DNA of 64,000 bases, taken from NCBI GenBank assembly GCA_036504515.1, contig DASXVA010000012.1, positions 124,001-188,000 of the forward strand. Reading direction: 5' to 3'. The translations under genes were made by a program, and so were the position numbers. The DNA comes from AWTP1-18 sp036504515 (GTDB taxonomy: Bacteria; Pseudomonadota; Gammaproteobacteria; Burkholderiales; Rhodocyclaceae). Below are positions 16,333 through 24,846 of this stretch, piece by piece. The first letter of the stretch is position 1; each line of letters starts with the position of its first letter. A model generated the notes under the pieces. The model saw only the letters and a list, made by a program, of their open reading frames with translations. It ran no database searches and was not told where the DNA came from.

Positions 16333-17514
16333 TCAAATTGTTGGTGCCAGCACCCTTTCGGCAAGTCTTACCCAATAGCGAATGCCCGTTGCCAGGATGC
16401 TGTCGTTGAAATCGTAGTGAGGGCTATGCAGCATGCACCCGCCCTCGCCCGGGCCATTGCCCAACCAGACATAGCAGCCGGGAACCTCCCGGGCCAGGTA
16501 GGCAAAGTCTTCGGCTCCCATGCTGGGCTTCAGGTGCGTCAGCACTTCCCCCCCGGCAGCAACCTGACGGGCAACCTCGCGACAGAGGAAGGCCGGTTCA
16601 TCCGAGTTGATGGTGGGGGGGTAACCCCGCTCATAGTCGAACTCGATGCCGACACCATAGGTGGCTTCAATGCCGGTACAAACTCGCCGCATACCGGTTT
16701 CCATGGCCGCTTGCAGGTCAGGGCGGAAGGTACGCACGGTCCCACCCAACGAGGCAGTTTCCGGCATGACATTGTCGGCATGACCAGCCTCAAAACGCGT
16801 CACGCTGAGAACCGCAGATTCAAGGGGGTCCGTATTACGGGATACCAGGCTTTGTAACGCCTGAACCAGCGCACTCCCGGCCAGTACAACATCGACTGCC
16901 TGATGCGGCATGGCGGCATGACCGCCACGACCGGTAATCGTAATGGAAAAACGATCAGCCCCGGCCATTACCGGCCCTTGATGCACAGCCATACTGCCTT
17001 CCGGCAACCCCGGCCAATTGTGCAGCCCAAAGACCATTTCCATAGGGAAGCGTTGGAACAGCCCCTCCTCCACCATGCGCTGACCGCCGCCTTCATGTTC
17101 TTCGGCCGGCTGGAAAATAAAAACCACAGTGCCATCGAAGCTGCGAGTTTTGCTCAAGACATCAGCCGCCCCCAGCAACATGGCAGTGTGACCATCATGG
17201 CCGCAGGCGTGCATTTTTCCCGGCAAGCGGGAGCGATGGGGAAAATGGTTAAGTTCATCCAAAGGCAGCGCGTCCATATCGGCCCGCAGACCGATGGCAC
17301 GGCTGCCATTGCCGACTCGCAACAGGGCGACAACGCCGGTATTGGCGATTCCGGTATGCACCTCCAGACCCAACTCATTGAGGTAGTCGGCGACGACCGT
17401 TGAAGTGCGGGTTTCGGCAAAGGCCAGTTCAGGATGAGCGTGAATATCCCGTCGCACTTGTGCGATACGGTTAACCAGGTCAGGAAATTGTTCTTGTAGC
17501 GGCATTGAGTGCAT
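16333..17514 (-). CDS. M20-family amidohydrolase (hippurate hydrolase-like)
   Basis: 393 residues of the M20D peptidase/amidohydrolase group. Metal and catalytic motifs: LRADMDALPLDE near residue 80, GKMHACGHDGHTAMLLG near 100, QPAEEHEGGG near 135, and a C-terminal GAEDFAY with a late His. Enzymes of this type release the acyl group from N-acyl amino acids such as hippurate; the true substrate is unknown. Start chosen at ATG 17512-17514, eight bases from GGAGGAG, rather than an upstream ATG that would overlap the divergent gene's promoter. It is divergent from nnr. Confidence 0.9.
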   Translation of the reverse strand: MHSMPLQEQFPDLVNRIAQVRRDIHAHPELAFAETRTSTVVADYLNELGLEVHTGIANTGVVALLRVGNGSRAIGLRADMDALPLDELNHFPHRSRLPGKMHACGHDGHTAMLLGAADVLSKTRSFDGTVVFIFQPAEEHEGGGQRMVEEGLFQRFPMEMVFGLHNWPGLPEGSMAVHQGPVMAGADRFSITITGRGGHAAMPHQAVDVVLAGSALVQALQSLVSRNTDPLESAVLSVTRFEAGHADNVMPETASLGGTVRTFRPDLQAAMETGMRRVCTGIEATYGVGIEFDYERGYPPTINSDEPAFLCREVARQVAAGGEVLTHLKPSMGAEDFAYLAREVPGCYVWLGNGPGEGGCMLHSPHYDFNDSILATGIRYWVRLAERVLAPTI

Positions 17515-17575
17515 TGAAACTTCTCCTCCACTTGCCGCGATAATGTACCACCTGCCACGGACCTTCACTTTTGCC

Positions 17576-19057
17576 ATGAATCAGGAAATCCATCCCCTGC
17601 TGCAAAGCCCGGCGCTGCGCCAGATTGAACTGAGCCATGCCCATTTACCGCTGATGGAACGAGCCGGCAGCGCCGCCTTTGAGCTCGCTGTCCGATTATT
17701 ACAGGACAGGACGGCCCAAGCCTTGATACTGGTGGGGCCGGGAAACAATGGCGGTGATGCCCTGGTCGCCGCTCGCCTATTGCGGGAAAAGGGATTCACC
17801 CCCTGCGTGGTACTGGCCTCTGACCCGGAACGTTTTCCTCCTGATGCCCGCAATGCCTTCCTCGCCTGGCAAGCCAGCGGTGGCACTTGCTACACGGACG
17901 TTCCCAAAGGACTGTACGGACTCATCATCGACGGACTGTTCGGTATCGGCTTGACCCGCCCTATCGAAGGCATTTACGCGGAATGGATTCACGCCATCAA
18001 TCAGTTCCCTGGTCCAGTTCTGGCACTCGATTGCCCCTCCGGCCTCAACGCCGACACAGGCATGGCTCCTGGGCCAACGGTCAAGGCCAGTCAGACGCTC
18101 ACGTTCATTGCCCGCAAACCAGGGCTTTACACACTGGAGGGCCCCGATCACTGCGGCCAAATTTCTGTCGCTAGTCTGGGCTTGGAGGCTGCAGTACAGG
18201 CAGCAAGCCAAGGGCCTTTGCTCGATCAGGAAACCGGTGTCCAGGCGTTCATAGACCAGCTACCCCGGCGAGCCCTGAATAGTCATAAGGGAAGCCACGG
18301 CAGCGTCGGCATTATCGGTGGTGCCCCAGGCATGGCCGGTGCAGCTTTGCTTGCGGGGCGTTCGGCTCTCATGATCGGTGCGGGAAGAGTCTATATCGGC
18401 ATGCTGGAACGACTTGCCGTTGACCCGCAGCAAGCAGAACTCATGCTGCGTCAGGCCGATGAGGTTTTTGATCTCGCCACAGCCCTCGCCATCGGACCAG
18501 GCCTTGGCGCAAACCATGAGGCTCTCAATTTGCTTCGGCGTGCCATCGACTGCGACAAACCACTACTGATTGATGCTGACGGTTTGAATCTGTTGGCCGC
18601 GCACCCGGCACTCCACCGCCACATTGCCCGCCGCAGCTCGGCCACAGTGCTGACACCTCATCCACTGGAAGCAGCCCGTCTATTGGATCAAGGCGTTCTG
18701 GCCGTACAGTCTGACCGCATTTCCGCCGCACAGCGCCTTGCCCGTCAGTTCAATGCGGAAGTTGTCCTCAAAGGGGCCGGCAGTGTTCTTGCAGCCCCCA
18801 ACGGCCAGTGGGCCATCAACGGAACGGGCAATCCAGGGCTGGCCACAGCGGGGACCGGGGACGTGCTCAGCGGCTTTATCGTTGCCCTGTTGGCACAAGG
18901 CTGCCCAGCCCATGAGGCAGTCACTGCTGCCGTGCATCTGCACGGACTGGCTGCTGACCATTGCGTTGCTAATGGTCAAGGCCCCCTGGGGCTCACCGCC
19001 TCGGAATTACTGATCCCGGCCAGACGTCAACTTAACGAGTGGGTCAGTCAACACTGA
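17576..19057 (+). CDS. nnr: Bifunctional NAD(P)H-hydrate epimerase / ADP-dependent dehydratase
   Basis: 493 residues from ATG 17576 (an upstream ATG at 17543 would add 11). The N-terminal YjeF epimerase domain has GPGNNGGDALVAARLL, DGLFGIGL and LDCPSGLNADTG. The C-terminal ribokinase-like dehydratase domain has KGSHGSVGIIGGAPGM and the catalytic NGTGNPGLATAGTGDVLSG loop. It repairs hydrated NADH and NADPH. Neither start has a convincing ribosome site. It is convergent with the GltS-like gene, leaving 18 bp between stops. Confidence 0.93.
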   Translation: MNQEIHPLLQSPALRQIELSHAHLPLMERAGSAAFELAVRLLQDRTAQALILVGPGNNGGDALVAARLLREKGFTPCVVLASDPERFPPDARNAFLAWQASGGTCYTDVPKGLYGLIIDGLFGIGLTRPIEGIYAEWIHAINQFPGPVLALDCPSGLNADTGMAPGPTVKASQTLTFIARKPGLYTLEGPDHCGQISVASLGLEAAVQAASQGPLLDQETGVQAFIDQLPRRALNSHKGSHGSVGIIGGAPGMAGAALLAGRSALMIGAGRVYIGMLERLAVDPQQAELMLRQADEVFDLATALAIGPGLGANHEALNLLRRAIDCDKPLLIDADGLNLLAAHPALHRHIARRSSATVLTPHPLEAARLLDQGVLAVQSDRISAAQRLARQFNAEVVLKGAGSVLAAPNGQWAINGTGNPGLATAGTGDVLSGFIVALLAQGCPAHEAVTAAVHLHGLAADHCVANGQGPLGLTASELLIPARRQLNEWVSQH

Positions 19058-19075
19058 ACTCCACCCCAAGTTAGG

Positions 19076-20551
19076 TCACGCCCCTGATTTCGGGTACGGA
19101 TAAATACTGGAAAGAGCCAGGCTGCGCCCGGGACTTTGCACAATACGAACGTGCTCCCGACGGAACTCCCGCGCATGATGCAGGCCGCAACTGTGGGCGA
19201 TCATGTCGATTTCCTTGTTGATGTTCTGGCAATAATGGGCCACCCGCTCGGCCTTGTCTTCGACCACCAGTCCCCGTTGCAGCTTCTCATTATGGGTAGT
19301 TACACCTGTAGGGCAGGTATTGGTATGGCAGCGCAAAGCCTGAATGCAGCCTAGGGAAAACATGAAGCCCCGGGCCGTATTGACGAAATCAGCACCGCAA
19401 GCCAATGCCCAGGCAGCCCTGGCCGAAGTGACCAACTTCCCGGCAGCAATCACCTTGATGCGATCTCGCAATCCGGTTTCAATCAAGGAATCCACTACCC
19501 GGGGTAGCGCTTCCTCGATGGACAAGGCCATGTGATCAGCCAAGGCCTGAGGAGCCGCACCTGAACCACCTTCACCACCATCAATCACCAGAAAATCCGG
19601 GGAGCTGGCAAGACCTCGCCGCTTGATGGCCTCCGTCAACAAATGCATGAATTCCCAACCACCAATTGCCGTCTTGATACCGACGGGCTTGCCGGTAACT
19701 TCACGGACATGGATAACGTTATCCAGCAACTCATCCATGTTGCCAATATCCGGATGACGATTAGGCGAAAGGGAATCCTGCCCCTCGGGAATCCCGCGTA
19801 TCAGGGCAATTTCTGGCGTGACCTTCGCGCCAAGTAGCACGCCGCCTTTACCAGGCTTGGCTCCTTGGGACAGCTTGATTTCAAAGGCCCTCACGCTTTC
19901 GTGAGCAGCCAATTCCTGCAAACGTTGATCGGAGAGATGACCATTGCTGTCCCGCACGCCATACTTTGCCGTACCAATCTGAAAGATGACATCGCAGCCA
20001 CCTTCAAGGTGATAGGGAGAAAGACCACCCTCCCCCGTATCCATCCAGCACCCGGCCTTGGCTGCCCCCCGGGACAAAGCCTTTACCGCTGGTTTGGAAA
20101 TGGCACCAAAACTCATGGCACTCACGTTAACCAAAGAACGAGCGACAAAAGGTTTGCGGCAATATCCTTCGCCGATGCTCAAAGACGGTGTAGGCAGACG
20201 ATCCTCCTCCAGAACAGGGAAGGTTGCATTGACGAAAAGTAAAGCACCGGGGGCTTGCTTATCGTAGGTTGTACCAAAGCCGATGATGCCGCCTTCGTTC
20301 TTGGCCAACCGGTAGATCCAGCCCCGGGTAGCCCGGTTGAAGGGGCGCTCATCACGATCACCCAAAAAGAAATATTGACGGAAATACTCGCCCAGTTGCT
20401 CAAAGAAATAACGCAAATGACCGATCACCGGATAGTTGCGAAGAATGGCGTGCTTCTTCTGGGTAATGTCGCTGATGTACCAATAAACTAGCGTCACCGC
20501 GATGGCCAAGGCAAGCAATACGCCCAATGTCACCAACAGTATGTCAAACAT
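19076..20551 (-). CDS. FMN-binding glutamate synthase family protein, membrane-anchored
   Basis: 491 residues. The N-terminal hydrophobic segment (about residues 5-25) predicts a membrane anchor. The rest is the FMN-binding central domain of glutamate synthase, with SMSFGAISKPAVKALSRGA, DTGEGGLSPYH, the KLSQGAKPGKGG loop and IDGGEGGSGAAPQALADH. A 3Fe-4S-like CIQALRCHTNTCPTG cysteine motif is present. The glutaminase domain of true GltB is missing, so the physiological reaction is unknown. Such stand-alone proteins are widespread in Proteobacteria. It is divergent from nadC. Confidence 0.88.
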   Translation of the reverse strand: MFDILLVTLGVLLALAIAVTLVYWYISDITQKKHAILRNYPVIGHLRYFFEQLGEYFRQYFFLGDRDERPFNRATRGWIYRLAKNEGGIIGFGTTYDKQAPGALLFVNATFPVLEEDRLPTPSLSIGEGYCRKPFVARSLVNVSAMSFGAISKPAVKALSRGAAKAGCWMDTGEGGLSPYHLEGGCDVIFQIGTAKYGVRDSNGHLSDQRLQELAAHESVRAFEIKLSQGAKPGKGGVLLGAKVTPEIALIRGIPEGQDSLSPNRHPDIGNMDELLDNVIHVREVTGKPVGIKTAIGGWEFMHLLTEAIKRRGLASSPDFLVIDGGEGGSGAAPQALADHMALSIEEALPRVVDSLIETGLRDRIKVIAAGKLVTSARAAWALACGADFVNTARGFMFSLGCIQALRCHTNTCPTGVTTHNEKLQRGLVVEDKAERVAHYCQNINKEIDMIAHSCGLHHAREFRREHVRIVQSPGRSLALSSIYPYPKSGA

Positions 20552-20627
20552 GGCCAGTCTCCCTGAATGCTAGAATCGGCGCGACTTTCACGCCATTAAC
20601 GTACGTAATATCGAGGGGAACATTAGC

Positions 20628-21473
20628 ATGGAATTTTCCATTCCACTGACCGCAGAAATTGATCGCAATGTTCTTGCTGCATTGCAAGAGGACATTGGCG
20701 GCGGTGACCTGACGGCACTGCTGACCGCGGGTGGCAAACGTTCTCGTGGCACCGTGATCTGTCGAGAAGATGCCGTTCTCGCCGGGACACCATGGTTCGA
20801 TGCCTGTTTCTCACGGCTGGATCCCACCGCCACTATCAACTGGACAGCCAAGGATGGTGACAGCGTAAAAGCCGGACAAACCCTCTGCGAAATCGAAGCG
20901 GATACCCGCGCCTTGCTAACAGCAGAACGTCCTGCCCTCAACTTCCTGCAATTGCTTTCTGGCACTGCAACGGTAACCCGTCGCTACGTAGACGCCATCA
21001 AGGGCACCCACGCAAAAATCGTCGACACCCGTAAAACGTTGCCTGGCTTGCGACTGGCCCAGAAGTACGCAGTAACCTGCGGCGGCGGCCATAACCACCG
21101 ACTCGGCCTCTACGACGGCATCCTGATCAAGGAAAACCACATCATGGCTTGCGGCAGTGTTGCCGCCGCCCTTAAACAAGCCCAAGCCCTAGGCCGCAGC
21201 GACGTTTTCATCCAGATTGAAGTCGAAACCCTGGAACAACTGGCAGAAGCCCTTGATGCGGGCGCAGGCATGATCCTGCTGGACAACATGGACCTGGATC
21301 AAATGCGGGCCGCCGTTGCCTTGAACAAGGGGCGCGGCATTCTGGAAGCATCCGGCGGTGTTCGTCTGGAAACCGTCAGGGCTATTGCCGAAACCGGCGT
21401 GGACCGTATTTCCATCGGTACCCTGACCAAAGATGTCCAGGCAATCGATCTCTCGCTGCGCCACACAGAATAA
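20628..21473 (+). CDS. nadC: Nicotinate-nucleotide diphosphorylase (quinolinate PRTase)
   Basis: 281 residues, usual length. It converts quinolinate and PRPP to nicotinate mononucleotide in de novo NAD synthesis. Motifs: EDIGGGDLTALL near the N-terminus, LNFLQLLSGTATVTRRYVDA, the TRKTLPGLRLAQKYAV active-site block with the GGGHNHR loop, and SGGVRLETVRAIAETGVDRIS close to the C-terminus. It ends 44 bp before tRNA-Ser. Together with nnr upstream it makes a small NAD-related neighbourhood, but the genes are not one operon. Confidence 0.95.
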   Translation: MEFSIPLTAEIDRNVLAALQEDIGGGDLTALLTAGGKRSRGTVICREDAVLAGTPWFDACFSRLDPTATINWTAKDGDSVKAGQTLCEIEADTRALLTAERPALNFLQLLSGTATVTRRYVDAIKGTHAKIVDTRKTLPGLRLAQKYAVTCGGGHNHRLGLYDGILIKENHIMACGSVAAALKQAQALGRSDVFIQIEVETLEQLAEALDAGAGMILLDNMDLDQMRAAVALNKGRGILEASGGVRLETVRAIAETGVDRISIGTLTKDVQAIDLSLRHTE

Positions 21474-21496
21474 GCAGCCATTTTCGAAAAAAACTC

Positions 21497-21505
21497 TGCT
21501 AGAAT
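21497..21505 (+). promoter_or_regulatory. Extended -10 promoter of tRNA-Ser(GGA)
   Basis: TGC-TAGAAT, an extended -10 element 13 bp before the mature tRNA. No good -35 is seen, as expected for an extended -10. Confidence 0.55.
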
Positions 21506-21517
21506 GCGCGCCTTTCC

Positions 21518-21608
21518 GGAGAGGTGGATGAGCGGTTTAAGTCGCACGCCTGGAAAGCGTGTTTGGGATAATATCCCAACGCGGGTTCGAATCCCGCCCT
21601 CTCCGCCA
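21518..21608 (+). tRNA. tRNA-Ser(GGA)
   Basis: Cloverleaf with acceptor GGAGAGG/CCTCTCC, anticodon loop CTGGAAA (anticodon GGA, codon UCC), a long variable arm, the T-loop GGTTCGAATC and an encoded CCA. 91 nt including CCA. Confidence 0.97.
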
Positions 21609-21620
21609 GCATGCTAGAAG

Positions 21621-21665
21621 CCCCGATTTTCTAACCCAATCAGGTTAAGGAAGTCGGGGTTTTTC
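21621..21665 (+). terminator. Terminator after tRNA-Ser
   Basis: CCCCGA at 21621-21626 pairs with TCGGGG at 21654-21659, followed by a T-run. Stem with a long, partly structured loop. Confidence 0.75.
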
Positions 21666-21700
21666 TTTTCACCACCTCCTCTTAGCGTCTCCCCAAAACC

Positions 21701-21952
21701 ATGAAAAAACTATCCGTATTCATCCGTGCCGAACTGGAAGTTCCTGATGATTGGGATTTGGAAGATCATCCGTCGGGAGTTCAGGTTCTGAAAATTGGGG
21801 ACAAGTTTGTCGATTTCGACATTGCCCCCCTCGTAACAAAGTCCCTTGATGCAGAGGCAGAATGGTCTGACTCTGACGCAGATTTGGTGGAGGATGTTTT
21901 GGAAGCGGTTGTTGGTCTTGACTGCGAACTGGAACTTACATCCCAGCACTAA
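21701..21952 (+). CDS. Small acidic hypothetical protein
   Basis: 83 residues, strongly acidic, no recognised domain. The N-terminus MKKLSVFIRAELEVPDDWDLEDH contains the pattern VPDDWDLEDH, and the C-terminal half is Asp/Glu rich (SDSDADLVEDVLEAV). It lies just after tRNA-Ser and its terminator and has its own terminator at 21993, so it is a single-gene unit. No function is proposed. Intact start and stop and a compact protein-like composition argue that it is real. Confidence 0.6.
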   Translation: MKKLSVFIRAELEVPDDWDLEDHPSGVQVLKIGDKFVDFDIAPLVTKSLDAEAEWSDSDADLVEDVLEAVVGLDCELELTSQH

Positions 21953-21992
21953 TCAACATTAGAGGTGCCATATCAATCCTCTCAGCCGATAC

Positions 21993-22017
21993 AACCCGTC
22001 CTTGTGGCGGGTTTTCT
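21993..22017 (+). terminator. Terminator with ACCCGTCCTTGTGGCGGGT stem-loop
   Basis: AACCCG and CGGGTT flank a CC/GG-containing loop and are followed by TTTCTTTT. The same 19-base stem-loop occurs on the opposite strand at 42624-42642. Confidence 0.8.
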
Positions 22018-22097
22018 TTTGGGAGTAGGCCTTTCCCTAAAAAGTGGAGTTCTCTCTCACTGCCTCATGATGACTTATCGTACATAGACAGGGTTTT

Positions 22098-22424
22098 TCA
22101 ATATTGGCCAAGGCCTGCGTAACGTAATCTTGAAAGAAGTTGTTGGATACAGTTAGTTCCGGCAATTGCGGCGCTGCTAGCAATGCATGACCACTGATCC
22201 CCGAAAAATCCAAAAATGGGATGCCCAAGCCCCAACCGGGGAACATGACTTTGATAATGAGTGTGACTGCGATGACCAGGAAAAGCATCAACAGCCAGAC
22301 TCGAACGGCGTCGTACTAATTTGCGCGCCAAGGCGCCAATCATTGCGATGCCAAAGATTGGCATCAATACGCTCGCAGAGCCTAAGTGAGTAATAACCAG
22401 CCAGCTATATATTGTCGCGTCCAT
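22098..22424 (-). pseudogene. Frameshifted, truncated PAP2-family phosphatase remnant
   Basis: Two overlapping minus-strand frames together look like the start of a PAP2 membrane phosphatase. One frame gives MDATIYSWLVITHLGSASV and a hydrophobic segment through LARKLVRRR. After a frameshift near 22290-22310, the next frame continues with LLMLFLVIAVTLIIKV and the PAP2-like GLGIPFLDFSGISGHALLAA. The remaining catalytic motifs are missing; the second frame runs on without similarity to its stop at 22037. I infer a decayed gene. Recognition rests on the GISGHALL segment and the membrane pattern. Confidence 0.55.
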
Positions 22425-22729
22425 TCACTCTGTAACCTATTTGAAACACACCTCGTACAGACTTGCCTTAATGGCAGATTGACGGGCTTGGCTTATGTGG
22501 CAAATAGACGACCTTCCCCCTTTGCGTTGCACAAGGTCCTGCGACAAGTATTACTTTTGCTTCCCAGCCGAAAGACAAGAACCTAAAGTCCGTAGAAATG
22601 TCGCTGAGTACAAAAACTATTGCCGTGCTGAGGCCAGAGTAAGCATTATTCTAGGAGCCTTTGTTTTACTTGCAGTTCTTGTATCAATCTGCACACTATG
22701 AACCAGTTATTTTTAGAAAGGCAACAAAG
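22425..22729. other. Gene-free stretch
   Basis: About 300 bases with no convincing gene. A 68-codon plus-strand frame at 22495-22701 ends in a hydrophobic segment but has no ribosome site and no recognisable pattern, so it is not called. Confidence 0.5.
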
Positions 22730-22963
22730 ATGAAGCACGCTGTTCAAAATGAGTATTTAGAGAAAGCAAAAAACCTGACTCGTGATGAGGCAGAGCAAGT
22801 CCTGTCTCGCATGAAACGCAAGTTGATGCGCCAGATTGAAGACCAGGAAAGAACGCCTTTAGAGGCTGTTGCCAGACAACTTCAAAAGGAAGACGAAGAC
22901 CTTCAGGAGTGGCGCTTGCGTTGGTCAGAAATCCAAGAACGTGAAAACAAGAAAAAGAAATAA
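22730..22963 (+). CDS. Small charged hypothetical protein
   Basis: 77 residues from the ATG at 22730 (AAAGG upstream). Very rich in Lys, Arg and Glu, predicted wholly helical (LTRDEAEQVLSRMKRKLMRQIEDQ), ending in NKKKK. Proteins of this type are scattered in beta- and gammaproteobacteria as far as I recall, without known function. It is followed by a convergent DUF190 gene 23 bp away. Confidence 0.6.
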   Translation: MKHAVQNEYLEKAKNLTRDEAEQVLSRMKRKLMRQIEDQERTPLEAVARQLQKEDEDLQEWRLRWSEIQERENKKKK

Positions 22964-22986
22964 CACTTGAGAAAACCCGAGCAAGT

Positions 22987-23331
22987 TCAGCGGTAGCTGA
23001 ACTCCTCATTCCGCTCACTGCTTATCACTTCAAAGTCAGTCGCTGTTCGACTGATGAATATTGATAACCCACTTTGCCTGACAAAAGCGACCAACTTCTC
23101 GGCTTTGTAGTCTTCCAATAAAAGTTCAACAACGATGGTCATGTCCATGATGGAGTCCATCAGGTCTTCACAATGAAGATCGCTATCAATGCGGAAACTT
23201 GCAATGGAGCGGAAGACATTGCCGTTGGCACAACCAAACTCGGCCCCCTTCTCCAAAAGCCACTCATAGGCAAGCCTTCCGTTATGCCTATGATTTTCGT
23301 GGATGTAAAAGCGCAGACAACAGCCTCTCAT
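22987..23331 (-). CDS. DUF190 family (PII-like fold) protein
   Basis: 114 residues. The start MRGCCLRFYIHENHRHNGRLAYEWLLEKG and the FRSIASFRIDSDLH strand match DUF190, a PII-like trimeric fold. DUF190 genes often sit beside fluoride exporter crcB; none is next to this one. In PII-like proteins this fold binds nucleotides or small signals, but the ligand here is unknown. Single-gene unit on the minus strand. Confidence 0.75.
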   Translation of the reverse strand: MRGCCLRFYIHENHRHNGRLAYEWLLEKGAEFGCANGNVFRSIASFRIDSDLHCEDLMDSIMDMTIVVELLLEDYKAEKLVAFVRQSGLSIFISRTATDFEVISSERNEEFSYR

Positions 23332-23526
23332 GGTGAACTCGTCTCGTCAAAAATCGTAAAAGGCTACGGTGCTAGTAATACTGTTTGATGACTGTCTTTA
23401 CTCGCCCGTACAACAGATTTATTCGAGAGCCGCGATCTCAAAGCCTAGCCCCACCTGACAAAGGCAACAGACACAAATTTTCCCTGGCACGGTATTCGCT
23501 GAAGGAAAGAAACTTTCTTCACCACG

Positions 23527-23943
23527 ATGACCATCATGCTCACACTGCCAAGCGGACGCCGAGTCGGTTTTTCTCTGGATCGATTTCATGAGTTTCTGAA
23601 ACAGATGGATCCTTCGAGAGCCTTGGCTATTGCTGAGTGCCTGGAAGAACCCGATGATCTGCTGTTTGTTCTTGATGCCGTGCACTTTAGCCTGGCAGAT
23701 GGAAGCCCATACTTTGCCGGTTACGTCGCATCGGACTGGTCTGCCTACGCCGCAGACTGGAGCAATACAGATCGGCAGGCACTGCAGGAGTGGTTAAGCT
23801 CAGACGAAGCGAGATTTAACCGGGCCGAAGCCATTGATTACATAAAGACCTTGTTGCTTGAGCACCCAACGCGTAACGCAGAATACCCCTATATGATTTT
23901 GGGCTACCCACTCTCAAACGGAGAGTCTCGATTGCGGCAATAA
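23527..23943 (+). CDS. Hypothetical protein
   Basis: 138 residues, no recognised domain. It starts LTLPSGRRVGFSLDRFHEFLKQMDP and contains two Trp-rich acidic segments (SDWSAYAADWSNTD). The ORF has a normal composition, no membrane segment and no signal peptide. An alternative start at 23536 would remove three residues. A hairpin made from the recurring CGGCAATT motif directly follows its stop. No function is proposed. Confidence 0.6.
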   Translation: MTIMLTLPSGRRVGFSLDRFHEFLKQMDPSRALAIAECLEEPDDLLFVLDAVHFSLADGSPYFAGYVASDWSAYAADWSNTDRQALQEWLSSDEARFNRAEAIDYIKTLLLEHPTRNAEYPYMILGYPLSNGESRLRQ

Positions 23944-23946
23944 AGA

Positions 23947-23982
23947 TGCGGCAATTCCCCCGACTACAGGCAAGAATTGCCG
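23947..23982. repeat. CGGCAATT...AATTGCCG inverted repeat
   Basis: 8-bp arms at 23949-23956 and 23975-23982 with an 18-nt loop, just after the stop at 23943. Same core as the palindrome at 5545 and the array at 44345. No T-run, so a terminator function is unsupported. Confidence 0.5.
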
Positions 23983-24024
23983 AATCCTATCCAGATTAAT
24001 TAACTTCTTGCCGTACGACCGACA

Positions 24025-24321
24025 CTAGAAAGCAGGGCTCTTCAAGCGCTCCTTCAATTCGGCACATGTTTTCTCGGCAGTGACTTCACCAAGCTTGGCG
24101 AGATACGAGACAAGGGCTAGCAATATTGCCGTGAAAACCATGGGGATTGCCTTGATCGCAACGGGATCACCGATACCACCAGAGTCAGCAGCCAAAACTG
24201 CGCTGGAATAGCCGATGAACAAACCCACAAAACCGATCAGTGTTCCCATCTTGAGGCCATCGTAGATGATGGCTCGTTGATGGGCTGCCCATAACTTCTG
24301 CTCCATATCATTTTTGTTCAT
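24025..24321 (-). CDS. Small two-segment membrane protein
   Basis: 98 residues. Two predicted membrane segments, about residues 25-45 (GTLIGFVGLFIGYSSAVLA) and 58-78 (IPMVFTAILLALVSYLAKL), preceded by a charged N-terminus and followed by a short charged tail. It has a good AGGAGG-type ribosome site just upstream of ATG 24319-24321. No family is recognised. Confidence 0.65.
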   Translation of the reverse strand: MNKNDMEQKLWAAHQRAIIYDGLKMGTLIGFVGLFIGYSSAVLAADSGGIGDPVAIKAIPMVFTAILLALVSYLAKLGEVTAEKTCAELKERLKSPAF

Positions 24322-24604
24322 TGTGACCTCCTCTGCACCAACGGGGGGCCATTACAGTCTTTTTATATTTCATCATTGCTAACTCATGATGACAGCACCA
24401 TTCCACTGACTTTGCACACTGACGCACTGGGGCTATCCGAGGAGTACGCAACCGTGACCGATGGTGCCCAAGCCTCGACCTGCAAGTATTTCTTCTTTGT
24501 AAAGGCTAACTACCCGACGAAAAACCCCTTACCTTCCGGCTAAAACAAGAGATAACAAGGGGGAAGATGAGCCGATGCGTTCGACAATCCACAAGGAGAA
24601 AGAT
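24322..24604. other. Intergenic stretch with a doubtful 55-codon frame
   Basis: No clear gene. A TTG-initiated plus-strand frame, 24376-24543, encodes a protein-like sequence (LGLSEEYATVTDG... ending NPLPSG) but lacks a ribosome site. It could be the end of a lost gene. Confidence 0.3.
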
Positions 24605-24823
24605 GTGTTGATTCGGTCCGTAGAACTGGTTGCACTACCCAATGCCCCGGCTTATCAAGAGAAAATTTACCGTGCTCAATTGGATTCTGGCGAGTCAGTT
24701 GACCTGTTTCAGGCCCACTGGGATGTCCCCCTTGCACCGGAATCCCTGGTCGGATTAACGGTTCGCGAAGCCAATAAAGTCCGCACGGAAAAAATGTTGG
24801 CAGTGGCCCAAGGCCACCATTAA
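24605..24823 (+). CDS. Small hypothetical protein, GTG start
   Basis: 72 residues from the GTG at 24605, six bases after AGGAG; an upstream ATG at 24575 has no ribosome site. Sequence features: LIRSVELVALP, then YRAQLDSGESVDLFQAHWDVPLAPESLVGLTVREA. It is probably a compact alpha/beta protein. It ends 23 bp before the GIY-YIG/HU gene in the same direction. No family is recognised. Confidence 0.5.
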   Translation: MLIRSVELVALPNAPAYQEKIYRAQLDSGESVDLFQAHWDVPLAPESLVGLTVREANKVRTEKMLAVAQGHH

Positions 24824-24846
24824 GAGGCTTTGGGTAATACCTGCCC

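Noticed and set aside
22495..22701. 68-codon frame with hydrophobic C-terminus
   Set aside because: No ribosome site and no recognisable pattern; overlaps the start region of a better candidate gene.
24376..24543. 55-codon TTG-started frame ending NPLPSG
   Set aside because: Protein-like but no ribosome site, start or family; kept only as a note.
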